Program-made: the position numbers and the translations under genes | DNA from: DAOTTY01 sp034437575 | Lineage (GTDB): Bacteria; Chloroflexota; Anaerolineae; Aggregatilineales; Phototrophicaceae | Length of the DNA: 7,953 nucleotides | Direction of reading: 5' to 3' | NCBI GenBank assembly: GCA_034437575.1 | Contig: DAOTTY010000237.1 | Span: 1 to 7,953 of the forward strand | Notes under the pieces: model-generated | The model's input: the letters and a program-made list of their open reading frames with translations, nothing else | Databases searched by the model: none | Told to the model about the DNA's origin: nothing | Shown: piece by piece, positions 1 to 6,420 of the stretch | Layout of the letters: the number at the start of each line of letters is the position of its first letter | Position numbering within the stretch: position 1 is the first letter of the stretch

Positions 1-668
1 GTGGGGGTATCCGTTTCAATACGGTAAACGGTCAATATTTCGTTGATAAGGTCACGCATGGCCACCACTTTAACGCGCAGCCCGGCCCGACCTAGCGCCG
101 CTAAAAACGCGCCCTCGTCGCCGTCGGATGAGAACACCACCAGCGCAAAACCGCCGGGGGTAAGGTGGGCGGGCAGCGCGGCGGCAAACCGGGTAAACAG
201 GTTTTCGCCGCGCCATGCGTGATCGTAATCGTTAGCCGGGGCGTTTGCATAGTAGGGCGGGTTGAACAGCACCACATCAAAGCGCTGGCCGCCAAGCGTG
301 CCGAACAGGTCACTTTGTTGGACGCACACCCGGTCATCGACGTGGTTCATCAGCGCGTTGATGGTCGCGCAGCGCACCGCTGCCGGGTTGATGTCCACAG
401 CCACCACGCGCCGGGCCACATCCGCCGCGAAGACCGCACCCACACCGCTGCCCGTGCCCATATCCAGCACCGTGTGATGCGGCTGCACATGGCCCGCCAA
501 CTGCTCTACTAAAAACACACTGGAGCGGAACAGCACCGGGTTGAACACATCCGGCAGCACGACGAACGCCTTAGCGCCCACCCGCTCCAAGACCAGCGCC
601 CGGTGACGGCCCCGGTAGGCTACACGAGCATACTGCGCCAGCAAATAACGGTACGTCCCCCTTATCAT
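1..668 (-). CDS. NPPY-type class I SAM methyltransferase, HemK/PrmC-like (3' end beyond window)
   Basis: Seen: an open frame of 222 complete codons runs from the ATG at 668-666 off the left edge without a stop, so the C-terminus is missing. The Rossmann methyltransferase core is clear: motif I VLDMGTGSG at residues 67-75, the ribose-binding acid in VDINP (D92), an acidic residue at D120, and NPPY at 136-139. Known: an N/D-PPY motif after strand 4 marks enzymes that methylate a nitrogen on a planar group, such as the glutamine of release factors (HemK/PrmC, Mtq2) or bases in RNA or DNA. The preceding VFNPVLFRSS (41-50) resembles the substrate-side segment of small HemK-like proteins. The ATG overlaps the stop of the upstream methyltransferase gene as ATGA, and a G-run (679-674) sits 5 nt before it. 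Inferred: last visible member of the operon. It could be a release-factor-type housekeeping enzyme or act on the pathway product; the substrate is not determinable here. Confidence 0.85.
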   Translation of the reverse strand, partial: MIRGTYRYLLAQYARVAYRGRHRALVLERVGAKAFVVLPDVFNPVLFRSSVFLVEQLAGHVQPHHTVLDMGTGSGVGAVFAADVARRVVAVDINPAAVRCATINALMNHVDDRVCVQQSDLFGTLGGQRFDVVLFNPPYYANAPANDYDHAWRGENLFTRFAAALPAHLTPGGFALVVFSSDGDEGAFLAALGRAGLRVKVVAMRDLINEILTVYRIETDTP

Positions 669-1555
669 CGCCGCCCCCCGATGATGACGTGAAAGCGAGC
701 GGGTTCGCGGTGGCCGCGCAGCCGCGCCCGAATAGGCCGCAGCGCCCACTTCACCCCGTAAAACGGCTTCACGCTTTGCCAGTCTATCCCTACCGCGTCA
801 CCGAGCGCGGCCAGCCCGTCATCTGTGAGGTAGTTCTGGTTGGGCAGCGCATCGGAGCGGGTGCCGTAGGTCTGCTCAAAGTACGCCTGCCGCTCGCGCA
901 CCATCTGGTCGCCGCTGGCCGCCCGGTGATAAATCGGCGTGTCCATAATGACGACGCGCCCGCCATCCGCCAGCAGGCGCAGCGCCTCACGCAGTGCGGC
1001 GGGGTAATCCGTCGCATAGTGGAACGCGCCGTTATAAATCACCATGTCGGCCTGCGCGTCCGCGAGCGGCACCGCGTCAAACGGCGCTTGCAGGCGCGTG
1101 AAGGCGGTGGGGTAGTGCTGAGCCGCGCCTAACCCGTCCCAGTCGTTGTCTAATATATCCACAGCGGCGACGATATGCCCGCGCTCACTGAGGCGGTTGC
1201 TCAGCCAACCGCTGCCCGCGCCCAGGTCAATCACGCGCTGTGCCCCGCCGCTGTGCTGCGTTAGCGCTGTGTAGCTCACCGCCCGCACCTGCCAATCCGC
1301 ATGAAAGGGCTGCCCCCGCTCGATGAACGGCAGCGCCCGGTACCACTCCGGGGTGACGGCGGCGCGACCTTCGCCGCCACGCACAAGCTCATAATCCGCA
1401 ATAAACGGCGCATAGGTGGCCGCTTGTGCGTCGGTCAGCAGCCGCCAAATGCCGCCCGTTTGCGAGTAGGTTCGCTCACAGCCGGGGCATGTCGCCCGGT
1501 CATCGGCAACAGCCAGCTTGCACGCGCAGTGAGGGCAGCGCAGCGTCCAGGTCAT
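665..1555 (-). CDS. Class I SAM methyltransferase with N-terminal zinc ribbon
   Basis: A 296-residue soluble protein. Seen: two CxxC knuckles, C7/C10 and C23/C26, form a probable zinc ribbon at the N-terminus, followed by a linker (about 35-100) with aromatic and acidic residues. The methyltransferase core starts with RVIDLGAGSG (107-116), the SAM-ribose acid is D133 in AAVDI, and a strand-4 segment reads DMVIYNGAFHY. The second half has a LLADGGRVVIMDTPIYH stretch typical of UbiE/Methyltransf_11-type enzymes. Known: such zinc-ribbon methyltransferases occur in many natural-product and envelope clusters and may methylate O, N or C. The ATG at 1555 overlaps the upstream stop as ATGA, with GAGG 8 nt before the start (1567-1564); the stop overlaps the next ATG in the same way. 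The ribbon is probably structural or for substrate recognition. Methyltransferase function is secure; the acceptor is unknown. Confidence 0.9.
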   Translation of the reverse strand: MTWTLRCPHCACKLAVADDRATCPGCERTYSQTGGIWRLLTDAQAATYAPFIADYELVRGGEGRAAVTPEWYRALPFIERGQPFHADWQVRAVSYTALTQHSGGAQRVIDLGAGSGWLSNRLSERGHIVAAVDILDNDWDGLGAAQHYPTAFTRLQAPFDAVPLADAQADMVIYNGAFHYATDYPAALREALRLLADGGRVVIMDTPIYHRAASGDQMVRERQAYFEQTYGTRSDALPNQNYLTDDGLAALGDAVGIDWQSVKPFYGVKWALRPIRARLRGHREPARFHVIIGGRR

Positions 1556-2334
1556 CGGCGTCGCCTCAGTGTGATAAGGTAATGATCTGCCGCATGGTAA
1601 AACGGCCAGCGCACCCCCACCTGGCGGTCAAACTGTGCCGCCAGCCCGAAGGGGCGCGGGTGACGGTCCACTGCGCCGCTCAGGTACGAGGGCGGCAGGG
1701 CAACGCCAATCCCGCGAGTGGATTCATACATGAAGGCAGGCGCAAACGCACGCCGCACGGCCCCCGGCGACGGATACCCTACCTGCACCTGCTGGCCGCC
1801 GCCCGCGTGCGCCATCTGGCTGGGCTGCAAGCGGCGGAAGGCACGGCCCGCGTCCAGGTGTGCCAGGTACCAGCCAATTTCCCAGGCACACACCGGCCCC
1901 ATCACCACGAACGCGACCCACGCCCCCGGCTGCGTGTGCGCCGCCAGGAAGTCCGCGAGAGCGGGCAGGTCAGTGGCGCAGTTGACCACGCCGAAGTTGG
2001 CAAATACGCCGTCGAACGGGCCGCCGTCTACCTGGGGCGCGTTGATGTCTAGCAGCGCATACCGGGGCGGGTTAGCGATGGCCGCCGCCGCCGCTTTGCG
2101 TTCGGCAACGTGCAGCATCGCGTATGAGGCATCGGTTGCAGTGACCGCTGCGCCCTGACGCGCCAGCCATAGCGCATCCTCACCTGTGCCGCAGCCCAGC
2201 TCTAACACGCGCTGCCCAGCTTGCACCGGGATGTGCGCCCGCACAATGTCACGCAGCCAGCGGCCCAACTGCGTGTGCGTGAACGTCGCATCATAGGCGG
2301 GGGCGACGGCGTCAAACGGGGCGGTGAGTGTCAT
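1552..2334 (-). CDS. Class I SAM-dependent methyltransferase (Methyltransf_11/25-like)
   Basis: A 260-residue protein. Seen: the N-terminal helix FDAVAPAYDATF (7-18) is the usual lead-in of small-molecule methyltransferases of the UbiE/Methyltransf_11 type. Motif I is RVLELGCGTGE (42-52), the ribose acid is D68 in TATDAS, LLDIN (94-98) is the adenine-side motif, and FDGVFANFGVVNC (107-119) is the strand-4 segment where such enzymes often carry active-site residues. The C-terminal half (about 145-260) is family-specific, with a GIGVALPPSYL segment and a closing DHYLITLRR. There is no NPPY, so a C- or O-methyl acceptor is more likely than a planar amide nitrogen. A strong Shine-Dalgarno (GAGGAAGG, 2351-2344) lies 9 nt before the ATG, inside the upstream radical SAM gene, and the start overlaps that gene's stop as ATGA. 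Inferred role: methylation step in the operon pathway; substrate unknown. Confidence 0.9.
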   Translation of the reverse strand: MTLTAPFDAVAPAYDATFTHTQLGRWLRDIVRAHIPVQAGQRVLELGCGTGEDALWLARQGAAVTATDASYAMLHVAERKAAAAAIANPPRYALLDINAPQVDGGPFDGVFANFGVVNCATDLPALADFLAAHTQPGAWVAFVVMGPVCAWEIGWYLAHLDAGRAFRRLQPSQMAHAGGGQQVQVGYPSPGAVRRAFAPAFMYESTRGIGVALPPSYLSGAVDRHPRPFGLAAQFDRQVGVRWPFYHAADHYLITLRRRR

Positions 2335-3740
2335 GCGGGTTGGCCTTCCTCAACCTGATGCTGCGTGAGCATCATGCCCAGCCGCCCGGCCCGCGCATTC
2401 AAGTAGGACTTCGCCAGGCGCTTGTAGTTGCGCTGCTGTGATTGCCACTGCTGGTTAAACGCGACTTCACCGCGCATCCAGCGCGTGGCGTGGCGGTAAA
2501 ACGTGCGCGAGTAGCGGCCTGCAACCGTCAAATCTCTATCGGAGCCGTCCTCCCACGCTTTGAGGGGCAGCACGCGGTCAGCGACGCGCTCATAGAACTT
2601 CGTGTTCTTGATGGGGTAGGCCACTGTCGTCAGGAACACATCCGGGTTGGCCCGCTTCAGCGCGGTCACCGTCGCCTGCAAATCGCTGATGTCCTCGCCG
2701 TCGTAGCCCAGCATGATGAACATGCCCGCTTCGATGCCGTAGCGCTGCAACAAACCCACCACATCCACCACCCGCTCGATGCTGGTTTGGCGTTCCATCG
2801 CGTTTAGCACGCGCTGTGACCCGCTCTCTGCACCCACCCACAGCCGGTAACAGCCCATCTCGGCCAGCGTTGCAATCACCTTCTCGTTCAGGCGGTCTTC
2901 CCGGCTGATCGTCTCAAAGGGTGTGTGTAACCCGCGCTGGCCCAGCAGCTCCGCATATTGGAACAGCCAGCGGTGATTAATGGTGAACACGTCGTCGGCG
3001 TACCACACCAGGTCAGGATTGTACGTCGCTTTGATGTGCGCGATTTCATCCACCACATTTTCTGGCGTGCGGCGGCGGTGCGTGTAGCCGAACACGGCAT
3101 GGCTGCACCAGTTACAGTGATACGGGCAGCCCCGTGCTGTAATCAAGCTGACGGCGCTCTTGCCGTGGTGGGTGCGCCACACGTCCATGTAGGCGGGGAT
3201 GTCGATCAGGTCACGGGCGGGGAAAGGCTGCGTGTTCAAGTCCTTGATGGTGGCACGCGGCTGCGTGGTAACCACCTCGCCGTCCGGCTGCTGGTAAACA
3301 ATGCCGTCAATGTGACCCATATCCACCGGGCCGTACTGCTTGAGGTGCGGCACCAGGTCTTGCAGCACCAGTTCACCCTCACCGATCACGACGACATCTG
3401 CGCCGTGTGCTAAGTAGCGCTCCGCGTAGTTGGCCGGGTCTGGCCCGCCCAGCACAACGGGCACGCCGTGCCGCTTGCAAATGGCGGTCATCTTCAGCAC
3501 GGTGGAGCGCGTGAGCATGTTGGTGTAGATGCCGACCACAGGCGGCGGACTTTGTGCGATGCGCTGTTCAAAGGCGGGCAGGCTACTAAAGGTGCTGTCT
3601 GCCACTTCGACCGCGAAGCCCTGTTCGCGCAGGTGGGCCGCAATGTACAAAATCCCCAGCGGCGGGTAGGGCCGCATGATCTGCATTTCGTGCGGGTCGT
3701 CGTATAAGAAGTAACCGTGTGTGAGCAGAATATCGGTCAT
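2331..3740 (-). CDS. B12-binding-domain radical SAM protein (stand-alone paralogue)
   Basis: A 469-residue cytosolic Fe-S enzyme. Seen: residues 1-135 form a B12-binding-like Rossmann domain (RPYPPLGILYIAAHL at 23-37, VVLGGPDP at 95-102, GADVVVIGEGE at 113-123). The radical SAM barrel carries C205, C209 and C212 in RGCPYHCNWC, which ligate the [4Fe-4S] cluster that cleaves SAM, then WYADDVF (246-252) and WVGAESGS (301-308). A basic, Arg/Gln-rich C-terminal tail (about 410-469) follows. The canonical cobalamin loop DxHxxG is absent; the matching region reads YTNMLTRSTVLKM. Known: this superfamily does radical C-methylation, ring formation and other rearrangements on lipids, tetrapyrroles and antibiotics. 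It aligns end to end with the C-terminal two thirds of the preceding gene, so the two arose by duplication. Only 3 bp separate them, with GGAGGA (3756-3751) inside the upstream gene. The start is set by that site. Reaction and substrate unknown. Confidence 0.92.
   Translation of the reverse strand: MTDILLTHGYFLYDDPHEMQIMRPYPPLGILYIAAHLREQGFAVEVADSTFSSLPAFEQRIAQSPPPVVGIYTNMLTRSTVLKMTAICKRHGVPVVLGGPDPANYAERYLAHGADVVVIGEGELVLQDLVPHLKQYGPVDMGHIDGIVYQQPDGEVVTTQPRATIKDLNTQPFPARDLIDIPAYMDVWRTHHGKSAVSLITARGCPYHCNWCSHAVFGYTHRRRTPENVVDEIAHIKATYNPDLVWYADDVFTINHRWLFQYAELLGQRGLHTPFETISREDRLNEKVIATLAEMGCYRLWVGAESGSQRVLNAMERQTSIERVVDVVGLLQRYGIEAGMFIMLGYDGEDISDLQATVTALKRANPDVFLTTVAYPIKNTKFYERVADRVLPLKAWEDGSDRDLTVAGRYSRTFYRHATRWMRGEVAFNQQWQSQQRNYKRLAKSYLNARAGRLGMMLTQHQVEEGQPA
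2344..2351 (-). promoter_or_regulatory. Shine-Dalgarno of the first methyltransferase
   Basis: GAGGAAGG, the longest purine-rich site in the array, lies 9 nt before the ATG at 2334 and within the coding end of the radical SAM gene. It confirms the start chosen at the ATGA overlap. Confidence 0.65.
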
Positions 3741-3743
3741 GGG

Positions 3744-6209
3744 TTAATGTTCCTCCAGTTGGGGGGTGGGCGTGGCAGCGGCGGTGTAGTCCATTGCCGG
3801 GGTGAGGGTTAGCGTGTTGCCAGATTGGGCCGCGAGTTGATTCAGGCGCAGGTGGAACAGCGGCAGCGTTAGCATGTGATAGACCATTGCCAGCGTATCG
3901 CGCAGCAGCTTGCGCCCAGATGCGGGTTGGCCCTGCGGCAGCTTGCGCCAGCGGCTTGCGGTGCGCCGCGCCCGGTACGACTTATGCACGACGGTGTGCA
4001 GTTGGCGGTAGAATGCCGTCGAAAACGGCCCCTGGTACAGCATGGCCATGTCGTTGCTGTCCGTCCAGTTGTGCTGCGTGGTCAGTTGATCTTGCACGCG
4101 GTGGTAGAACGGCGTCCCTGGCAGCGGATAGGACACCGAAATGCCGATGTTGTCGGGGAGGGTGTCCCACACCAGTTGCAGCGTGTTTTGAATGTCGGCG
4201 CGGGTTTCACCCGGATAGCCGAACTGCAAGAAGAACCCGACCTGCACGCCCGCGTTGTGCAGCCGCGCTGCTGCCTCCCGGATTTGCTCAACGGTGGTGC
4301 CCTTCTCCATGGCATCCAGCACAGCCTGTGACCCGCTCTCCGCGCCGATCCACACGATGTCACACCCGGCCCGCTTGAGCGCGTCAATGGTGTTGCCGCG
4401 CAGCAGCAAATCGGCGCGGCTGAGGCACTTAAACGGCAGTTTGGTGCCCTGCTCATTAACGACATCGCCAAAGCGCTCCATCCAGCCCGGTTTGAGGCCC
4501 ATAATGTCGTCGGCAAACCAGATGTGATCGGGCGCGTAGTGGGTTTGCAGGTGTTCCATCATCGCCGCGACCCGCTGCGGGCTGTGGACGTTGTAGCGCT
4601 GGCCCCAAATGGGCTTGGCGCACCAGTTGCAGTGATAGGGGCAGCCCCGCGTGGTAACGAGATTCATGGAAAAGTAGCCGTGCCGCGCCTGCCAGATGTC
4701 CCGGTAGCGGTCCACGTTGATTAAATCCCACGCCGGGAAGGGCAGCTCGTCTAGCTGGCGCATGACCGGGCGGCGCGCCGGTGTTTGCTGTGGTGAGGCC
4801 ACCGCGCCCACAACTTCATCTGCCGGGGTTGCCCTTTGCCCGGTGAGGCTGGCCAGCAGGTCAACCAGGGTTTCGTCGCCTTCGCCCACCAGCACATAGT
4901 CCGCGCCATGATTGAGGTAGTCCGCGTAGTGGTCGGTTGCGTCCGACCCGGCGACAATCACGGTGCAGTTCTGATGCCTGGCCATGTCGATCATGGTGAA
5001 GGCGGCTTCGCGCATCCGCGACAGGCACATCTTGGATAGATAGTTGAAGTTGTCCTCAAAGATGACGGCGTAGCGCGGCTGTTCCTTGATGAGCGCTTCT
5101 TGCCATTCGGCTTCGCTTTCGGCCAGCATCGCGTCAAACACGGCCACATCGTAGCCGTTTTCGCGGGTGAGGGCGGCGGCATACAGCGTGCCCAGCGGTG
5201 GGTAGGGCTGCATCGCGTCGTACAGTTTGGGGTCAAAGCGCAGGTAGTAGGACTGCCCGAATAAAACTTTATTGTGTTGCACGGGATTCACTTCCGGTTT
5301 GTGGTCGGGTGTGGGTTTCAGGTTAAGCGCGGCGCGGCGCACCTCCAGCTCGGTTTGCACCCGCGCCATGTGATTGTCGAAGTGGCCTTTACACCAGTCT
5401 TTCGAGAAGTCGGCTTCGTGGGCGGGCGCGGCGTGGTGCTGGAACTTGTGAATCTTGCGGCGCATCTCCCAGTCGTCTAGCCAGCCACCCAGCGGCGTGT
5501 GCAGGGGCAGGGTGGCCAGTTGCAGTGCCGGGTTGGGCGGGGTTGGCGCGTTGGCTGTGCGCTGCGGAGCGGTGCGGGCGTTGGGCAGGTAGGTGTCCGT
5601 CCAGGCGTTAAGCTGACGCATGTGGTCGTACACGTCGCCGCCGCTGAGCGGGATCATCTGGGCGAGTTCGCGGGCGGTGAACAGGTTGCGCTCGTTGATG
5701 GCCAGCGCGTTGGTGGTAATCAGGTAGTTGGGGCACAGCGTCACGCCCTGGCGTGCGGCCAGCTTGACCAGCGCGACAATCATCAAGCGCACGACCCACA
5801 GCCGCCCCGGTGTTGTCACAACCAGATAATCAATATCGCCGTCGCGGTCGGTGTTATCCATGGCCAGTGAGCCGGTGACGGCCACCATTTTCACAAAGGG
5901 TAGTTGGGCGATGCGCTGGCCGTAGTCATGGGCCGCGTGCCACAACTGCTCAGCGCGTGGGGTGCGCTCATGGCGCAGGTCGAAGGCGTGTTCACGCTGT
6001 GGCAGGCAGTAGTAATCCCCCTGCCGGATGAGTTTACCGCAGCCTGTCAGGTCGTTGAGGGCGTGTTGGGTTTCATCCAGGGTGGCCGCCCGCCCGATGA
6101 GGTAGCGGTGGGCTTCGGCCAGCGTAACCGGGAAGGTGAAGATGTCGGCATAGGCGACGGTTTCTAGCACTGCGTGGTGGAGGGTTGGTCTATCGGGTTG
6201 ATGGTGCAT
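3744..6209 (-). CDS. Nucleotidyltransferase / B12-binding radical SAM fusion protein
   Basis: An 821-residue single open frame with two modules. Module 1 (about 1-300): a winged-helix-like N-terminus (YADIFTFPVTLAEA, 20-33), then the polymerase-beta nucleotidyltransferase signature, GS at 113-114 and D125-I-D127, followed by CPNYLITTNAL (159-169), LFTARELAQMIPL (176-188), NAWTDTYLPN (201-210) and DWCKGHF (271-277). These look like conserved blocks of an intact but uncharacterised NTase family. A Pro/Thr/Ala-rich stretch lies at 211-240. Module 2 (about 313-821): a B12-binding-like domain (QPYPPLGTLYAA 334-345, IFEDNFNYLSKM 383-394, VAGSDATDHYADYL 419-432, VGEGDETLVDLL 441-452), then the radical SAM barrel with C523, C527, C530 in RGCPYHCNWC, WFADDIM (564-570) and WIGAESGS (620-627). 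A hydrophobic helix near 770-790 may touch membrane. The next Met after M1 is M108, so the ATG with AGGGGG 6 nt upstream is the only sensible start. Known: radical SAM domains use SAM and an Fe-S cluster for radical chemistry. Inferred: the fusion implies nucleotidyl transfer and radical chemistry act in one pathway. Confidence 0.92.
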   Translation of the reverse strand: MHHQPDRPTLHHAVLETVAYADIFTFPVTLAEAHRYLIGRAATLDETQHALNDLTGCGKLIRQGDYYCLPQREHAFDLRHERTPRAEQLWHAAHDYGQRIAQLPFVKMVAVTGSLAMDNTDRDGDIDYLVVTTPGRLWVVRLMIVALVKLAARQGVTLCPNYLITTNALAINERNLFTARELAQMIPLSGGDVYDHMRQLNAWTDTYLPNARTAPQRTANAPTPPNPALQLATLPLHTPLGGWLDDWEMRRKIHKFQHHAAPAHEADFSKDWCKGHFDNHMARVQTELEVRRAALNLKPTPDHKPEVNPVQHNKVLFGQSYYLRFDPKLYDAMQPYPPLGTLYAAALTRENGYDVAVFDAMLAESEAEWQEALIKEQPRYAVIFEDNFNYLSKMCLSRMREAAFTMIDMARHQNCTVIVAGSDATDHYADYLNHGADYVLVGEGDETLVDLLASLTGQRATPADEVVGAVASPQQTPARRPVMRQLDELPFPAWDLINVDRYRDIWQARHGYFSMNLVTTRGCPYHCNWCAKPIWGQRYNVHSPQRVAAMMEHLQTHYAPDHIWFADDIMGLKPGWMERFGDVVNEQGTKLPFKCLSRADLLLRGNTIDALKRAGCDIVWIGAESGSQAVLDAMEKGTTVEQIREAAARLHNAGVQVGFFLQFGYPGETRADIQNTLQLVWDTLPDNIGISVSYPLPGTPFYHRVQDQLTTQHNWTDSNDMAMLYQGPFSTAFYRQLHTVVHKSYRARRTASRWRKLPQGQPASGRKLLRDTLAMVYHMLTLPLFHLRLNQLAAQSGNTLTLTPAMDYTAAATPTPQLEEH
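3751..3756 (-). promoter_or_regulatory. Shine-Dalgarno of the second radical SAM gene
   Basis: GGAGGA lies 10 nt before the ATG at 3740-3738 and inside the last codons of the fusion gene, whose TAA stop (3746-3744) falls between the site and the start. A ribosome terminating on the fusion gene would stop right at this site, which favours translational coupling of the two radical SAM enzymes. Confidence 0.65.
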
Positions 6210-6215
6210 TATGCG

Positions 6216-6221
6216 CCCCCT
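6216..6221 (-). promoter_or_regulatory. Shine-Dalgarno of the NTase-radical SAM fusion
   Basis: AGGGGG lies 6 nt before the ATG at 6209-6207. It fixes the start of the fusion gene, which has no other Met for 107 codons. Confidence 0.6.
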
Positions 6222-6310
6222 GGGTGTGGGTGGCAGATGATCTGGATTCGGGGTGGGCCGGACAAGCTCATGATGGATGCTGCCTTTGGATTAAGAAATT
6301 TTTGCATCGG

Positions 6311-6327
6311 GCAGCATCGTGTGCTGC
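6311..6327. repeat. Short inverted repeat (hairpin 1)
   Basis: GCAGCA and TGCTGC form a perfect 6-bp stem around a 5-nt loop. There is no U-run after it on either strand, so it is not a standard intrinsic terminator. It lies about 100 nt upstream of the fusion gene start. Confidence 0.5.
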
Positions 6328-6330
6328 ACC

Positions 6331-6349
6331 AACCTGCTGTACACAGGTT
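6331..6349. repeat. Short inverted repeat (hairpin 2)
   Basis: AACCTG and CAGGTT form a perfect 6-bp stem around the 7-nt centre CTGTACA, starting 4 nt from hairpin 1. The arrangement could be an operator dyad or an RNA hairpin. Confidence 0.5.
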
Positions 6350-6420
6350 AAACGTGAGTATTGGGCCATTGTTTTTTTATGTGTTTAAGTCTAACACAGA
6401 ACTAACCTTTTCATCTACTG

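Larger units (their letters stand above)
6210..6420. other. Intergenic region between ligase and radical SAM operon
   Basis: A 211-bp non-coding gap, visibly richer in A and T than the flanking genes. It holds two adjacent short inverted repeats (6311-6327 and 6331-6349) and a run of seven T (6372-6378 on the plus strand, so A on the transcribed sense strand). I find no hairpin followed by a U-run in the direction of transcription and no convincing -35/-10 pair. It may be an attenuating leader, a promoter of unusual type, or just spacer with read-through from the ligase gene. Confidence 0.6.

Noticed and set aside
165..512. Plus-strand open frame of 115 codons
   Set aside because: It lies antisense to the NPPY methyltransferase and its translation is a Val/His/Arg-rich mixture with no domain; typical antisense frame in high-GC DNA.
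1426..2052. Plus-strand open frame of 208 codons spanning two methyltransferase genes
   Set aside because: Its product is low-complexity Arg/Ala/Pro/His without motifs, and the minus strand carries clear methyltransferase motifs through the same DNA.
2958..3413. Plus-strand open frame of 151 codons antisense to the radical SAM barrel
   Set aside because: The opposite strand encodes the Fe-S cysteines and barrel motifs here; the antisense product has no recognisable feature.
5200..5330. Possible frameshift or sequencing error joining two genes at the NTase/radical SAM junction
   Set aside because: The reading frame is continuous through the linker (residues about 298-313), both modules are complete, and there is no disrupted motif; read-through of a lost stop is possible in evolution but the present gene is intact.
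6372..6397. T-run next to a weak GTGTT/AACAC dyad as a terminator
   Set aside because: The T-run precedes the dyad on the plus strand and is an A-run on the transcribed sense strand, so it has the wrong polarity for terminating the ligase transcript.
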